Of a stretch of 9,220 nt of DNA, positions 1 to 6,108 are shown in pieces. The position numbers and the translations under genes were made by a program. Under the pieces are notes generated by a model. That model was given only the letters and a program-made list of their open reading frames with translations, ran no database searches and had not been told where the DNA came from. The first letter of the stretch is position 1. Every line of letters starts with the position of its first letter. This DNA comes from Candidatus Caldilinea saccharophila (GTDB lineage Bacteria; Chloroflexota; Anaerolineae; Caldilineales; Caldilineaceae), in NCBI GenBank assembly GCA_016710365.1, contig JADJVW010000051.1:1-9220 (forward strand), written 5' to 3'.

Positions 1-385
1 CGTGCAGAATCGTGCAGAGTTCGATCATCAGGTCGATGTCGATGGTGCGGCCTGGCAGCACATCGTAGCCGTGACGCAGGGCGGTGCGATAGCGCAGCAC
101 CTCCCGCGCCTGTGGATCCGCGCGGCCCGGCGCCTCGACCGCAGCCCGGAAGAGGGCGTCCTGCGTCGTGACGATATTTTCGATCTCCGAACTCAGGCGC
201 GCCTCTTGGAGTGGAATCACATTGATGAGCATGGCCTGATTCGGGATGAGATTCCCGGCGCCTTTGAGCTCGGCCAGCGCCCGGCTTGCCGTCATGCCAC
301 GCCGAAGCACGCGCGTGGTCTCGACGGACGACAGCGGCGGCAGCAAAGGGAGTTCGTTGTAGGGTTCGTTACTGCGGTGCGGCAT
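1..385 (-). CDS. Fic-family protein (AMPylase-type), N-terminal part, cut by window edge
   Basis: The 128 residues visible read as the Fic N-terminal domain. It opens MPHRSNEPYNELPLLPP and continues with an AELKGAGNLIPNQAML stretch (residues about 38-53) and LSSEIENIVTT at about 64-74. SSEIEN at 65-70 fits the (S/T)xxxE(G/N) autoinhibitory motif of Fic proteins; Glu69 would be the residue that blocks the ATP site. The catalytic HxFxxGNGR loop lies beyond the left edge and cannot be checked. Fic enzymes usually transfer AMP from ATP to a hydroxyl of a target protein. The ATG at 385-383 overlaps the hsdM stop by 17 nt, so the two are probably co-transcribed and translationally coupled. fic genes within type I restriction-modification operons, often between hsdM and hsdS, are a known arrangement. 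The family is clear; the target is unknown. Confidence 0.9.
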   Translation of the reverse strand, partial: MPHRSNEPYNELPLLPPLSSVETTRVLRRGMTASRALAELKGAGNLIPNQAMLINVIPLQEARLSSEIENIVTTQDALFRAAVEAPGRADPQAREVLRYRTALRHGYDVLPGRTIDIDLMIELCTILH

Positions 386-1961
386 AGCCGATTGCCTCCA
401 AATTCGCCCGAATCAGCGCATCCAGTTTCGTTGCTGCGGCCTGCTGCGCCCACAATTCTATCGTCAACCGGCTCATCTTCTCCTCAAACAACTCCCCATC
501 CTCTTCGACCGCCGCCGCACCCACATAGCGCCCCGGCGTCAGCACGTAGTCGTGGTCGCGCATCTCCTCCAGCGTGGCGGCCTTGCAAAAGCCCGGCGGC
601 CGGCATAGACGCCCGCAGCCGCCTCCCCGCGCCAGGCGTGGTAGGTCCCGGCGATCTGCTGCAAGTCGGCGTCGTCCAGGTCGCGGTGCGTGCGGTCCAC
701 CAGCTTCCCCATCTGCCGCGCATCAATGAACAAGGTCTCGCCCGACCGATCCCGTTCGCCCCGCCGTCCCCGTTTACTGCGCGCCAAGAACCACAGACAG
801 ACCGGAATCTGCGTCGTGTAGAAAAGCTGCCCCGGCAGCGCCACCATGCAGTCGACCAGATCCGCCTCGACCAGCTTGCGCCGAATCTCGCCCTCGCCGC
901 TCGTCTGCGTGCTCATCGAGCCGTTGGCCAGCACCACGCCCATGATCCCGTTGGGCGCCAGATGGTGCACTGATGTGCTGAAGCCACGCATAGTTGGCGT
1001 TGCTGCCGGCGGCGCGCCATGTCGCCACCGGACGTCGTTCCGCAAGCGGGCAGCCCCACTCGCTGCCGTTGAAAGGGGCGGGTTGGCCCGGGATAAAGTC
1101 GGCGCTTGAGATCAGGTGCGGGTCGTTGAGAAAGCTGTCCGCGTTCTGGCTGCCGATGTTGCCGCTGATGCCGCGGATCGCCAGGTTCATGCGGCAGAGC
1201 CGCCACGTCGTCGGGTTGGACTCCTGTCCATAGATCGAGATGTCGCTGCGATTGCCGCCATGCGCGGCCACAAAGTTCTCCGACTGTACAAACATGCCGC
1301 CCGACCCGCAGCACGGGTCATAGACGCGCCCGCGGTACGGCTCGATCATCTCGACGAGCAGCCGCACCACGCTCTGCGGCGTGTAGAACTGGCCGCCCCG
1401 CTTGCCCTCGGCCTCGGCAAAGCGCCCCAGAAAGTACTCGTAGACGCGGCCCAGCACATCCTTGGCGCGGCTCTCCTTGTCGCCCAGCCCGATCGAGCCG
1501 ACCAGATCGATCAGTTCGCCCAGCAGTTGCTTGTTGAGCGTCGGCCGCGCGTAATCCTTGGGCAACACCCCCTTGAGCGCCGGGTTGGCCTCCTCGATGG
1601 CAACCATCGCCTCGTCCACGCTCTCGCCGATCGACGGCTGGCGCGCGTGCGCCTGCAAATGCGCCCACCGTGCGATCTTCGGCACCCAGAAGACATTTTC
1701 CGCCGTGTACTCGTCGCGGTCCTCCAGCACAGAATAACGCGCCTTCTCCTCGGCCAGATAGTAGCCGTGCTTGGCGTCGGCCGTCCACAGGCTCAACTGT
1801 GCGTAGCGCTCCTGGAACGCGTCGGAAATGTACTTGAGAAAGATCAGGCCGAGCACGACATTCTTGTACTCGGCTGCGTCCATGTGGCCGCGCAGCTTGT
1901 CCGCCGCGCTCCACAGTTTGTCCTCAAAGCCGAGGTTGGCGGCATGGGTCGTCGGTGGCAT
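369..1961 (-). pseudogene. hsdM: Type I restriction-modification DNA methyltransferase subunit M, frameshifted
   Basis: This is the adenine-methylating subunit of a type I restriction-modification enzyme; it acts with HsdS and HsdR. The N-terminal helical domain (about residues 10-180) contains LWSAADKLRGHMDAAEYKNV. It is followed by GGQFYTP (189-195) and the AdoMet-binding motif DPCCGSGGMF (215-224). The catalytic NPPF is expected near residue 290 but reads PGQPAPF, because GG, CCC and TT runs each look one base too long. The frame then leaves and returns around 1041-1062, 1003-1013 and 964-975, and again at 596-608. The C-terminus (563-369) ends LEAIGYAAPQ in the original frame. The span equals 530 codons, normal for HsdM. 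The longest open pieces are 1961-774, 1045-539 and 563-369. ATG 1961 has a weak AGGA upstream. Either sequencing error or true inactivation would explain the shifts. Confidence 0.88.
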
Positions 1962-2051
1962 TGGTTGATCCTGAACGCTTTGTGATCCGGGGAAGACCTG
2001 TCGATGAAGCTAATCCGGGCATAAGCATGGGTTGAAAAGCCGCATTGATTG

Positions 2052-2089
2052 TAAAAGAAATGCCCGCCTTGGGCAAGGCCCCGGCGGGT
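2052..2089 (-). terminator. Possible intrinsic terminator after the lipoprotein gene
   Basis: On the minus strand the stem CCCGCC/GGCGGG (2083-2088 with 2063-2068) encloses a smaller GCCTT/AAGGC hairpin and is followed by the T-rich CATTTCTTTT. It lies about 195 nt after the lipoprotein stop and about 90 nt before the hsdM start, so it could end the first transcript. The T-tract is interrupted, hence the modest confidence. Confidence 0.42.
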
Positions 2090-2143
2090 CATAGAAGAGC
2101 AATCGGCAAGCCGGAGCCGCAGCCCAGACTTGCCAATTGGTGA

Positions 2144-2274
2144 CTATTCAGGCGCGACCGAAATCGGCCAAGCAATGCGCGGATGACGCGGATCAAGCAG
2201 ATTTTTGCCGATCTGATCCGCAGCTATCTGCCTGATCCGCGTCATCCGCGTTCTATTCTTATCCGCCTGAATAG
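2144..2274. repeat. Nested palindromic repeat element (REP/MITE-like)
   Basis: There are two concentric inverted repeats. The outer arms CTATTCAGGCG (2144-2154) and CGCCTGAATAG (2264-2274) are perfect over 11 bp. The inner arms (2178-2202 and 2226-2250) are complementary over 24 of 25 bp, with core GCGGATGACGCGGATCA. The centre can form a further small hairpin (CAGAT/ATCTG). The element has no reading frame and sits just after the stop of the lipoprotein gene, a common place for interspersed palindromic elements. Transcribed, it would fold into one long cruciform-like structure. Confidence 0.7.
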
Positions 2275-2283
2275 AATCGCGAC

Positions 2284-3069
2284 CTATTTCTGTGCGTAGC
2301 GCACATATAATTCGCGTGTGTTTTCATCGGCTGCCAGCTCGAAGCTGGCTTCAGGCCCGGCGGGCTGGCCCTCCGCATCGAGCAATTGGACGCGCCAGGT
2401 TCCGGCCTGTGGCTCGACGAACACGACGTTGAAATTGGTAAATCGTGTGTACGGGCTGACATCCTCACGCGTCTGCGCGGGCAAACCTGCGCTGGAGACT
2501 TCATCGACCACCAGCACGGCGCCGTCGTGTTCGACGCGCAATGAATAGTCGCCCAACCCAAACTCAGCCGGCGAATAGACGTAGGCAAAGATGCGGACGA
2601 CGTTCGGCGCCAGCGACTCTGTCGGAAACTTGACTGCTTCCTCCAGCGCAAATGGGTAGGCTGGCTCCGGCGTCGGCGTGGGTGACGGCTCCGGCGTCGG
2701 GGTTTCGGTCGGCGCGGGCGTAGCGGTCGGCAGCGGGGAGGGTGTGGCCGTCGGCGTTTCCGTGGGCGTCGCCGTCGGTTCAGGCGTTGCGGTGTCCGTC
2801 GGGATAGGCGTCGGCGTTGGCGTGTCCGTAGCGATCGCCGCGGCGATCTGCGTTGGATCCGCGGCCTGCTCGCCGGGCTGCGCCGGCCCTGCCTGTACAA
2901 CAGGCGCCGGCGCGTCGGCCTGGGCGACTTCGGCCGGCGCCGCACCCACCGGCGTCGGCGTCCACGTTGGGATCGGCGTGCGCGTTGGCTCTGTTGCACC
3001 ACCGCCACACGCCGCCAACAACCATGCGCCTGCCAAAATCACAAGCCACAGTCGCGCGTTATGTGACAT
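2284..3069 (-). CDS. Thr-Pro-rich lipoprotein of unknown function
   Basis: This protein of 261 residues has an N-terminal signal (MSHNARLWLVILAGAWLL) and a lipobox L-A-A-C with the lipidated Cys at 21. A linker of about 110 residues follows, strongly Thr-Pro-rich between about 81 and 136. A C-terminal domain (about 138-261) looks beta-rich. ATG 3069 is preferred over the in-frame ATG at 3129 because AAGGTGG lies 5 nt upstream and because it puts the lipobox at the normal distance. The design suggests a domain held away from the outer face of the membrane by a flexible stalk. I do not recognise the C-terminal domain; the segment VEPQAGTWRVQLLDAEGQ resembles strands of an Ig-like or carbohydrate-associated sandwich, which is only an impression. 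Thr-Pro linkers of this type are frequent in Chloroflexota surface proteins. It diverges from parA. Confidence 0.85.
   Translation of the reverse strand: MSHNARLWLVILAGAWLLAACGGGATEPTRTPIPTWTPTPVGAAPAEVAQADAPAPVVQAGPAQPGEQAADPTQIAAAIATDTPTPTPIPTDTATPEPTATPTETPTATPSPLPTATPAPTETPTPEPSPTPTPEPAYPFALEEAVKFPTESLAPNVVRIFAYVYSPAEFGLGDYSLRVEHDGAVLVVDEVSSAGLPAQTREDVSPYTRFTNFNVVFVEPQAGTWRVQLLDAEGQPAGPEASFELAADENTRELYVRYAQK
2659..2829 (-). repeat. Low-complexity Thr-Pro coding repeat in the lipoprotein
   Basis: Imperfect six-base units of the kind ACGCCG/ACCCCG, reading mainly Thr-Pro with Ala, Glu and Ser substitutions, encode residues about 81-137 of the lipoprotein. The repetition is likely to vary in length between strains and also creates long meaningless open frames on the other strand. 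Confidence 0.7.
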
Positions 3070-3325
3070 CTTGACCACCTTGCTTGTTGGTTTGACTGTG
3101 TCCATGCATCCTTCGACAACGATATTCACGATGGATTTGGTTCCTCTGGCCGAGCATTCGACATCATGTCAGGGCAACATACTAGCGCACAGCAGGCGTC
3201 GCCGCCAAACCTGCTATTCCCCCGACCGGGGAAGAAGCTGCAGAATCGAGAGATTTAGACCACGCGCCAAACCACAATTCCCTGACGCACTCATTCCGTT
3301 GTACAATCATCAGGAGGAGTGAGCT
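3070..3325. other. Divergent intergenic region between the lipoprotein and parA genes
   Basis: The region must hold both outward promoters. Toward parA, a -10-like TACAAT lies at 3302-3307, but no good -35 is visible and the start would fall almost on the ribosome-binding site, so it is not called as a promoter. A small stem (TTCCCC/GGGGAA around 3216-3232) is the only structure noticed. Confidence 0.4.
3312..3319 (+). promoter_or_regulatory. Strong ribosome-binding site of parA
   Basis: AGGAGGAG ends 6 nt before ATG 3326. It is a near-perfect Shine-Dalgarno sequence and fixes the parA start. Confidence 0.8.
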
Positions 3326-4075
3326 ATGCGCAAACTGGCAATTGCCCTGTCGAAGGGCGGAGTAGGCAAGAGTACGACCGCCGTCAACCTCGCCAGCGCC
3401 CTGGCCGAACGGCAGCGACGTGTGCTGCTGATCGATATGGACACGCAAGGGCAGACCGCCAGAATGCTCAACGTGGCGCCAACGCACACCATTGCCGACG
3501 TGATCAACGGTGACGTCGCGCTGACCGAGGCCGTGAGCGAGGCGCGCCCGGGCTTGAACCTGCTTGCCGGTGGGCGCGGGCTGGCCGGCCTCAAACGCGC
3601 CATCGACCGTAAGGATTTTGGCGGCGAACAGACGCTGAGCGAAGCGCTCGCCGCACTGGACCGCGACTACGCGTATGTCATCGTGGACACCGCGCCCGGC
3701 TGGGATGTGTTGACCGTGAACGCGCTCTTCTTCGCGGATGAGGTGCTGACGCCGGTGGCGCTGGAGATGCTGGCGCTGCAAGGCTTGCAGGAGTTCGTGC
3801 GCAGCCTGGGCGCGATCCGCCGCTACCATGAACGCCTGCATCTACGCTATGTGCTGCCTACTTTCCTCGACCGCCGCGTGCGTAAGTCGGACGATATTCT
3901 GCAGCAACTCAAAGCCAATTACCCTGCCGAGCTGTGCAGCCCGATCCGGTATAATGTGCGACTTTCCGAAGCGCCCGGCTACGGGCAGACTATTTTTGAG
4001 TATGCGGCGCACTCCACCGGCGCCGAGGACTATCGCCTGTTGGCGGAAAGAATTCTGAGCGATGAGCAGCGATAA
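3326..4075 (+). CDS. ParA/Soj-family partitioning ATPase (orphan, no ParB nearby)
   Basis: This 249-residue protein is a complete chromosomal-type ParA without an N-terminal helix-turn-helix. It has the deviant Walker A box SKGGVGKST (9-17, signature Lys10 and P-loop Lys15), the second acidic motif LLIDMDTQGQT (34-44, Asp37 and Asp39) and the Walker B YVIVDTAPG (117-125, Asp121). The typical C-terminal NVRLSEAPGYG lies at 210-220. Such ATPases dimerise on ATP, bind DNA nonspecifically and move a cargo when a partner triggers hydrolysis. The usual partner ParB, with parS sites, is absent. The next gene overlaps by 14 nt and is the obvious candidate partner, which could make this a cargo-positioning system rather than chromosome segregation. 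That role is inference; the family assignment is firm. Confidence 0.93.
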   Translation: MRKLAIALSKGGVGKSTTAVNLASALAERQRRVLLIDMDTQGQTARMLNVAPTHTIADVINGDVALTEAVSEARPGLNLLAGGRGLAGLKRAIDRKDFGGEQTLSEALAALDRDYAYVIVDTAPGWDVLTVNALFFADEVLTPVALEMLALQGLQEFVRSLGAIRRYHERLHLRYVLPTFLDRRVRKSDDILQQLKANYPAELCSPIRYNVRLSEAPGYGQTIFEYAAHSTGAEDYRLLAERILSDEQR

Positions 4076-4469
4076 ACCGACGCTTGATATTTTGGACGAC
4101 ATTTTCAGCGACGTTGACCCGGATGAAACCATCGTAGAGATTCCCGCGTTCCAGCCCGCGCCGACGGCGCCGCGCAGCCGGACATCACGTCCCAAGGCTC
4201 AGCCCGCGCCCGTTGAAGCAAGCGTCCCGATGCCGCCTCTGCCGGTCATTCTCAAGCCGATTGAGTGGGAATATCGGGAAGTGATTTTCCGCGACTACCG
4301 CGGCTGGCGCGTGCGCTTTGTCGATGGCCGCGAACTGGGCAACTGGAAAAGCGGCCCCACCTTGATCGCCTATCTCGAAAACGCCGGGAAAGAAGGCTGG
4401 GAGCTTGTCAGCATCAGCGACCGCCACCACAACCAAAAAGAAGCGTACCTCAAGCGCGCGAAACTCTGA
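4062..4469 (+). CDS. Small protein with disordered N-terminus and DUF4177-like C-terminus
   Basis: This protein has 135 residues. Residues 1-28 are acidic (LDILDDIFSDVDPDE). Residues 29-64 are Pro/Ala-rich and probably disordered, with a basic patch PRSRTSRPKA at 37-46. Residues 68-133 form a compact domain starting WEYREVIF and ending ENAGKEGWELVSI...YLKR. The GKEGWEL followed by a terminal KR resembles DUF4177, a small domain of unknown function. Its ATG lies inside the end of parA (14-nt overlap), which implies coupled translation and a joint role. Partners of ParA-type ATPases are often small and use a basic N-terminal stretch to stimulate hydrolysis, so the patch at 37-46 is suggestive, but no biochemical role can be read from the sequence. 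Confidence 0.8.
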   Translation: MSSDKPTLDILDDIFSDVDPDETIVEIPAFQPAPTAPRSRTSRPKAQPAPVEASVPMPPLPVILKPIEWEYREVIFRDYRGWRVRFVDGRELGNWKSGPTLIAYLENAGKEGWELVSISDRHHNQKEAYLKRAKL

Positions 4470-4471
4470 CC

Positions 4472-5071
4472 ATGACGCAACGCCCTATTCTCCTTGATAT
4501 TCCCGATTCCTTTGAGAGCGCCCGGCTCATCCTGCGCGCGCCGCGCCCGGGCGACGGCGCAGCCCTTAACGCCGGCGTCGTCGAGTCGCTGGAGGAGCTA
4601 CGACTGTGGATGCCCTGGGCCGCCAGCGCACCAACTGTAGCCGACAGCGAAGCGGTCGTGCGTGGCGCCGCGGCCAAGTGGCTGAAACGCGAGGACTTTA
4701 TGCTGTTGCTCTGGCGCAAGGACACGGGTGAACTGGTCGGCGGCAGCGGCATGCACCGCATCGACTGGGAAGTGCCGACGGTGGAGATCGGCTACTGGGT
4801 GCGCACGTCGCTGGCGGGCCAGGGCTACATCAGCGAGGCGGTCAACGCCATCACTCACTTTGCCTTCGAAACCGTCGGCGCGCACCGCGTAGAGATTCGC
4901 TGCGACGAACGCAACCTACGCAGCGCGGCGGTGGCGCGGCGCGCCGGCTTCGACCTCGAAGGCATCCTGCGCCACGAAGCGCGCCACCACCTCACACTGG
5001 AACTGCGCGACACAATGGTCTTTGCGCAGGTGCGCGCGCTTCCAAACAGCAGTAAAGCAACTGACATCTAA
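4472..5071 (+). CDS. GNAT N-acetyltransferase, RimJ/RimL-like
   Basis: This protein has 199 residues. It opens with the pattern of ribosomal-protein-type acetyltransferases (ESARLILRAPRPGDG, 15-29) and continues with the core strand EIGYWVRTSLAGQGYISEA (105-123), where AGQGYISEA is the acetyl-CoA pyrophosphate-binding turn. The ERNLRSAAVARRAGFDLEG segment (147-165) is also typical of the family. It would move an acetyl group from acetyl-CoA to an amine; the substrate (protein N-terminus, small molecule or antibiotic) cannot be told. ATG 4472 begins 2 nt after the stop of the preceding gene and lacks a clear Shine-Dalgarno sequence, which suggests coupled translation. The frame is open upstream to 4265, but that part is the shadow of the neighbouring gene. 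Confidence 0.9.
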   Translation: MTQRPILLDIPDSFESARLILRAPRPGDGAALNAGVVESLEELRLWMPWAASAPTVADSEAVVRGAAAKWLKREDFMLLLWRKDTGELVGGSGMHRIDWEVPTVEIGYWVRTSLAGQGYISEAVNAITHFAFETVGAHRVEIRCDERNLRSAAVARRAGFDLEGILRHEARHHLTLELRDTMVFAQVRALPNSSKATDI

Positions 5072-5160
5072 GCGCCAACGCCTGAACGCTCGACAATCTC
5101 CACCTCTCTGGCCTGTTGCATCGCCGCCTATCGCTGCCACAAACAACGCCCCCGGCGGCG

Positions 5161-5655
5161 CTATGGAGAAAAAAACTCGTCGCGGAATGGAAACTTTGTG
5201 CGGTCCAAATGTTCCATCCTGAGTATCAGCTTGTAAAGCGTGTCATCGGTCAGCACCTCACCTTTTCGCAGAGCTTTGAACAGCGCATACAAATCCACCG
5301 TGTGCACCTGATGGCTGGCGGCAATACGGGCTGCAACCCGATCCATTGTCACATAGACCCAGGCTCGTGTATGGCAAACCGCTATTTGCTCCGCATCCGC
5401 CGAACTCACATTACCTTCCAGACGTAGCTGCGCGTAAAGTTCAAGTTCGGTCGACGAAAGTGATACAACGGTGCTATTGGCGAAGACTTGATGTGGAAAA
5501 TCATATCCGTAGTCGAGAGGCGCCAACAATTCGCTGAATACGCCCGGTGTGATGGGAAGGCGCTCAGCGCCAAATAGCCGCAGCAATATCTGAATTGCCT
5601 CTGTCTTGGCGAAGAGGCTGAGAATATCAGTGTCTACCAGAAAACTTATTGTCAT
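5161..5655 (-). CDS. PIN-domain protein, probable toxin of a toxin-antitoxin pair
   Basis: This 164-residue protein has PIN-domain acidic residues at the expected places: Asp8 in FLVDTDILSLF, Glu42 in GVFSELL, Asp87 in SSADAEQIAV and Asp105 in VYVTMDRVAAR. These would coordinate the Mg/Mn ions of a ribonuclease, as in VapC-type toxins. The TMDRVAARIA turn resembles predicted nucleases annotated as DUF3368. It is somewhat longer than classic VapC (about 130 residues), with a C-terminal extension after about 130. Its ATG overlaps the antitoxin stop in ATGA, so expression depends on the antitoxin gene. Base composition is near 50% GC, lower than the flanking genes, which hints at acquisition by transfer. 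The RNA target is unknown. Confidence 0.85.
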   Translation of the reverse strand: MTISFLVDTDILSLFAKTEAIQILLRLFGAERLPITPGVFSELLAPLDYGYDFPHQVFANSTVVSLSSTELELYAQLRLEGNVSSADAEQIAVCHTRAWVYVTMDRVAARIAASHQVHTVDLYALFKALRKGEVLTDDTLYKLILRMEHLDRTKFPFRDEFFSP

Positions 5656-5945
5656 CCCAGGAGGAGATCGACATCAGCGTCTATGGCAGACGGCTCCGCA
5701 CGATACAGGCGACGCTCGACGCCACGCACAGTAAGCAATTCCTTGAATTCTTCGCGCCCAAGGCCAGCAAGCTCGGCCGCACGGCCAAGCGACACCTCCT
5801 CCTGGCTGTACAGCAGCACCGCCAGTTCAGTCTTCAGCTCTGGGCGCAATGCAAGCAGGCTGCGATAGGCAGCCGTCAATAAGCTGCGCTGGCTGTCAAA
5901 GAGATGATGTTCCACCAGCAAATCAACTTTATCGAGTAAAATCAT
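5652..5945 (-). CDS. UPF0175-like small protein, probable antitoxin
   Basis: This protein has 97 residues. LAVLLYSQEEVSLGRAAELA at 41-60, then GLGREEFKELL and the end of the module near 80, is the UPF0175 pattern: a helix-turn-helix-like fold in which VSLGRAAELAG is the first helical pair. Members of this family commonly sit directly upstream of PIN-domain genes. By analogy it would neutralise the nuclease and repress its own promoter. ATG 5945 is chosen over the upstream in-frame ATG at 6047 because GGAGG (5951-5955) sits just upstream and because the promoter and palindromes lie between the two. The longer form would begin with residues unlike the family. Confidence 0.8.
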   Translation of the reverse strand: MILLDKVDLLVEHHLFDSQRSLLTAAYRSLLALRPELKTELAVLLYSQEEVSLGRAAELAGLGREEFKELLTVRGVERRLYRAEPSAIDADVDLLLG

Positions 5946-5988
5946 TGTCGCCTCCGTACTATCCGCGCCAGAACGAACCACCGTGAGG

Positions 5989-6040
5989 CAGTATACTGAC
6001 AATCGGTCAACGATGCAAGCATCTGTAGAGATGCCATCTC
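5989..6040. promoter_or_regulatory. Cluster of short palindromes, possible autoregulatory operators
   Basis: Four palindromes overlap or flank the promoter: CAGTATACTG (5989-5998, perfect, on the -10 box), TGACAATCGGTCA (5997-6009, 4-bp arms), GATGCAAGCATC (6012-6023, on the -35 box) and GAGATGCCATCTC (6028-6040). The last two share GATG/CATC half-sites about one and a half helical turns apart. Such clusters fit repression by the antitoxin or the toxin-antitoxin complex. Confidence 0.45.
5990..6018 (-). promoter_or_regulatory. Predicted promoter of the toxin-antitoxin operon
   Basis: On the minus strand TTGCAT (6018-6013) and TATACT (5995-5990) are separated by exactly 17 nt. The -10 box matches the sigma-70 consensus at 5 of 6 positions; the -35 box is weak (3 of 6). 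Transcription would start near 5983, about 38 nt before the antitoxin ATG. Confidence 0.5.
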
Positions 6041-6062
6041 CCCTCAATTTCAGACATTTCTG

Positions 6063-6105
6063 GCACAGGCTCCCCTGGGAATGATATTTTCAGGGGAGCC
6101 TGTGC
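6063..6105 (-). terminator. Perfect 15-bp stem-loop just after glmS
   Basis: Arms 6063-6077 and 6091-6105 pair perfectly over 15 bp (outer end GCACAGG, inner end CCCCTG) with a 13-nt loop. It begins 3 nt after the glmS stop codon. There is no T-tract after the stem on either strand, so it is not a textbook intrinsic terminator. It may protect the mRNA 3' end, or separate glmS from the toxin-antitoxin operon downstream. Confidence 0.5.
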
Positions 6106-6108
6106 TGG

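Larger units (their letters stand above)
1962..2283. other. Intergenic region between the lipoprotein gene and hsdM
   Basis: This 322-nt gap separates two minus-strand genes. It holds a nested palindromic repeat (2144-2274), a weaker stem (2101-2110 with 2129-2138, 9 of 10 pairs) and a terminator-like hairpin near 2062-2089. The hsdM promoter should lie between about 2055 and 1962. On the minus strand a TTTACA is visible near 2050-2055, but no convincing -10 box follows, so no promoter is called. No coding frame in the gap looks real. Confidence 0.6.

Noticed and set aside
2..973. Long plus-strand open frame opposite fic and hsdM
   Set aside because: It is the antisense shadow of two recognisable minus-strand genes; its product is Arg/Pro-rich with no family pattern.
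2259..3322. Open frames around the lipoprotein (Arg-rich on minus, Gly-Val-rich on plus 2678-3322)
   Set aside because: Both come from the repetitive Thr-Pro coding stretch read in other frames.
3182..3841. Minus-strand frame of 219 codons opposite parA
   Set aside because: The plus strand carries all ParA motifs with a strong Shine-Dalgarno sequence; the antisense product shows no family.
4265..4471. N-terminal extension of the GNAT frame
   Set aside because: It overlaps the DUF4177-like gene in another frame and lacks acetyltransferase features; ATG 4472 gives the family-like start.
5072..5160. Shared terminator between the convergent GNAT and PIN genes
   Set aside because: Only a 7-bp CGCCGCC/GGCGGCG inverted repeat with a 25-nt loop and no T-tract; too weak to call.
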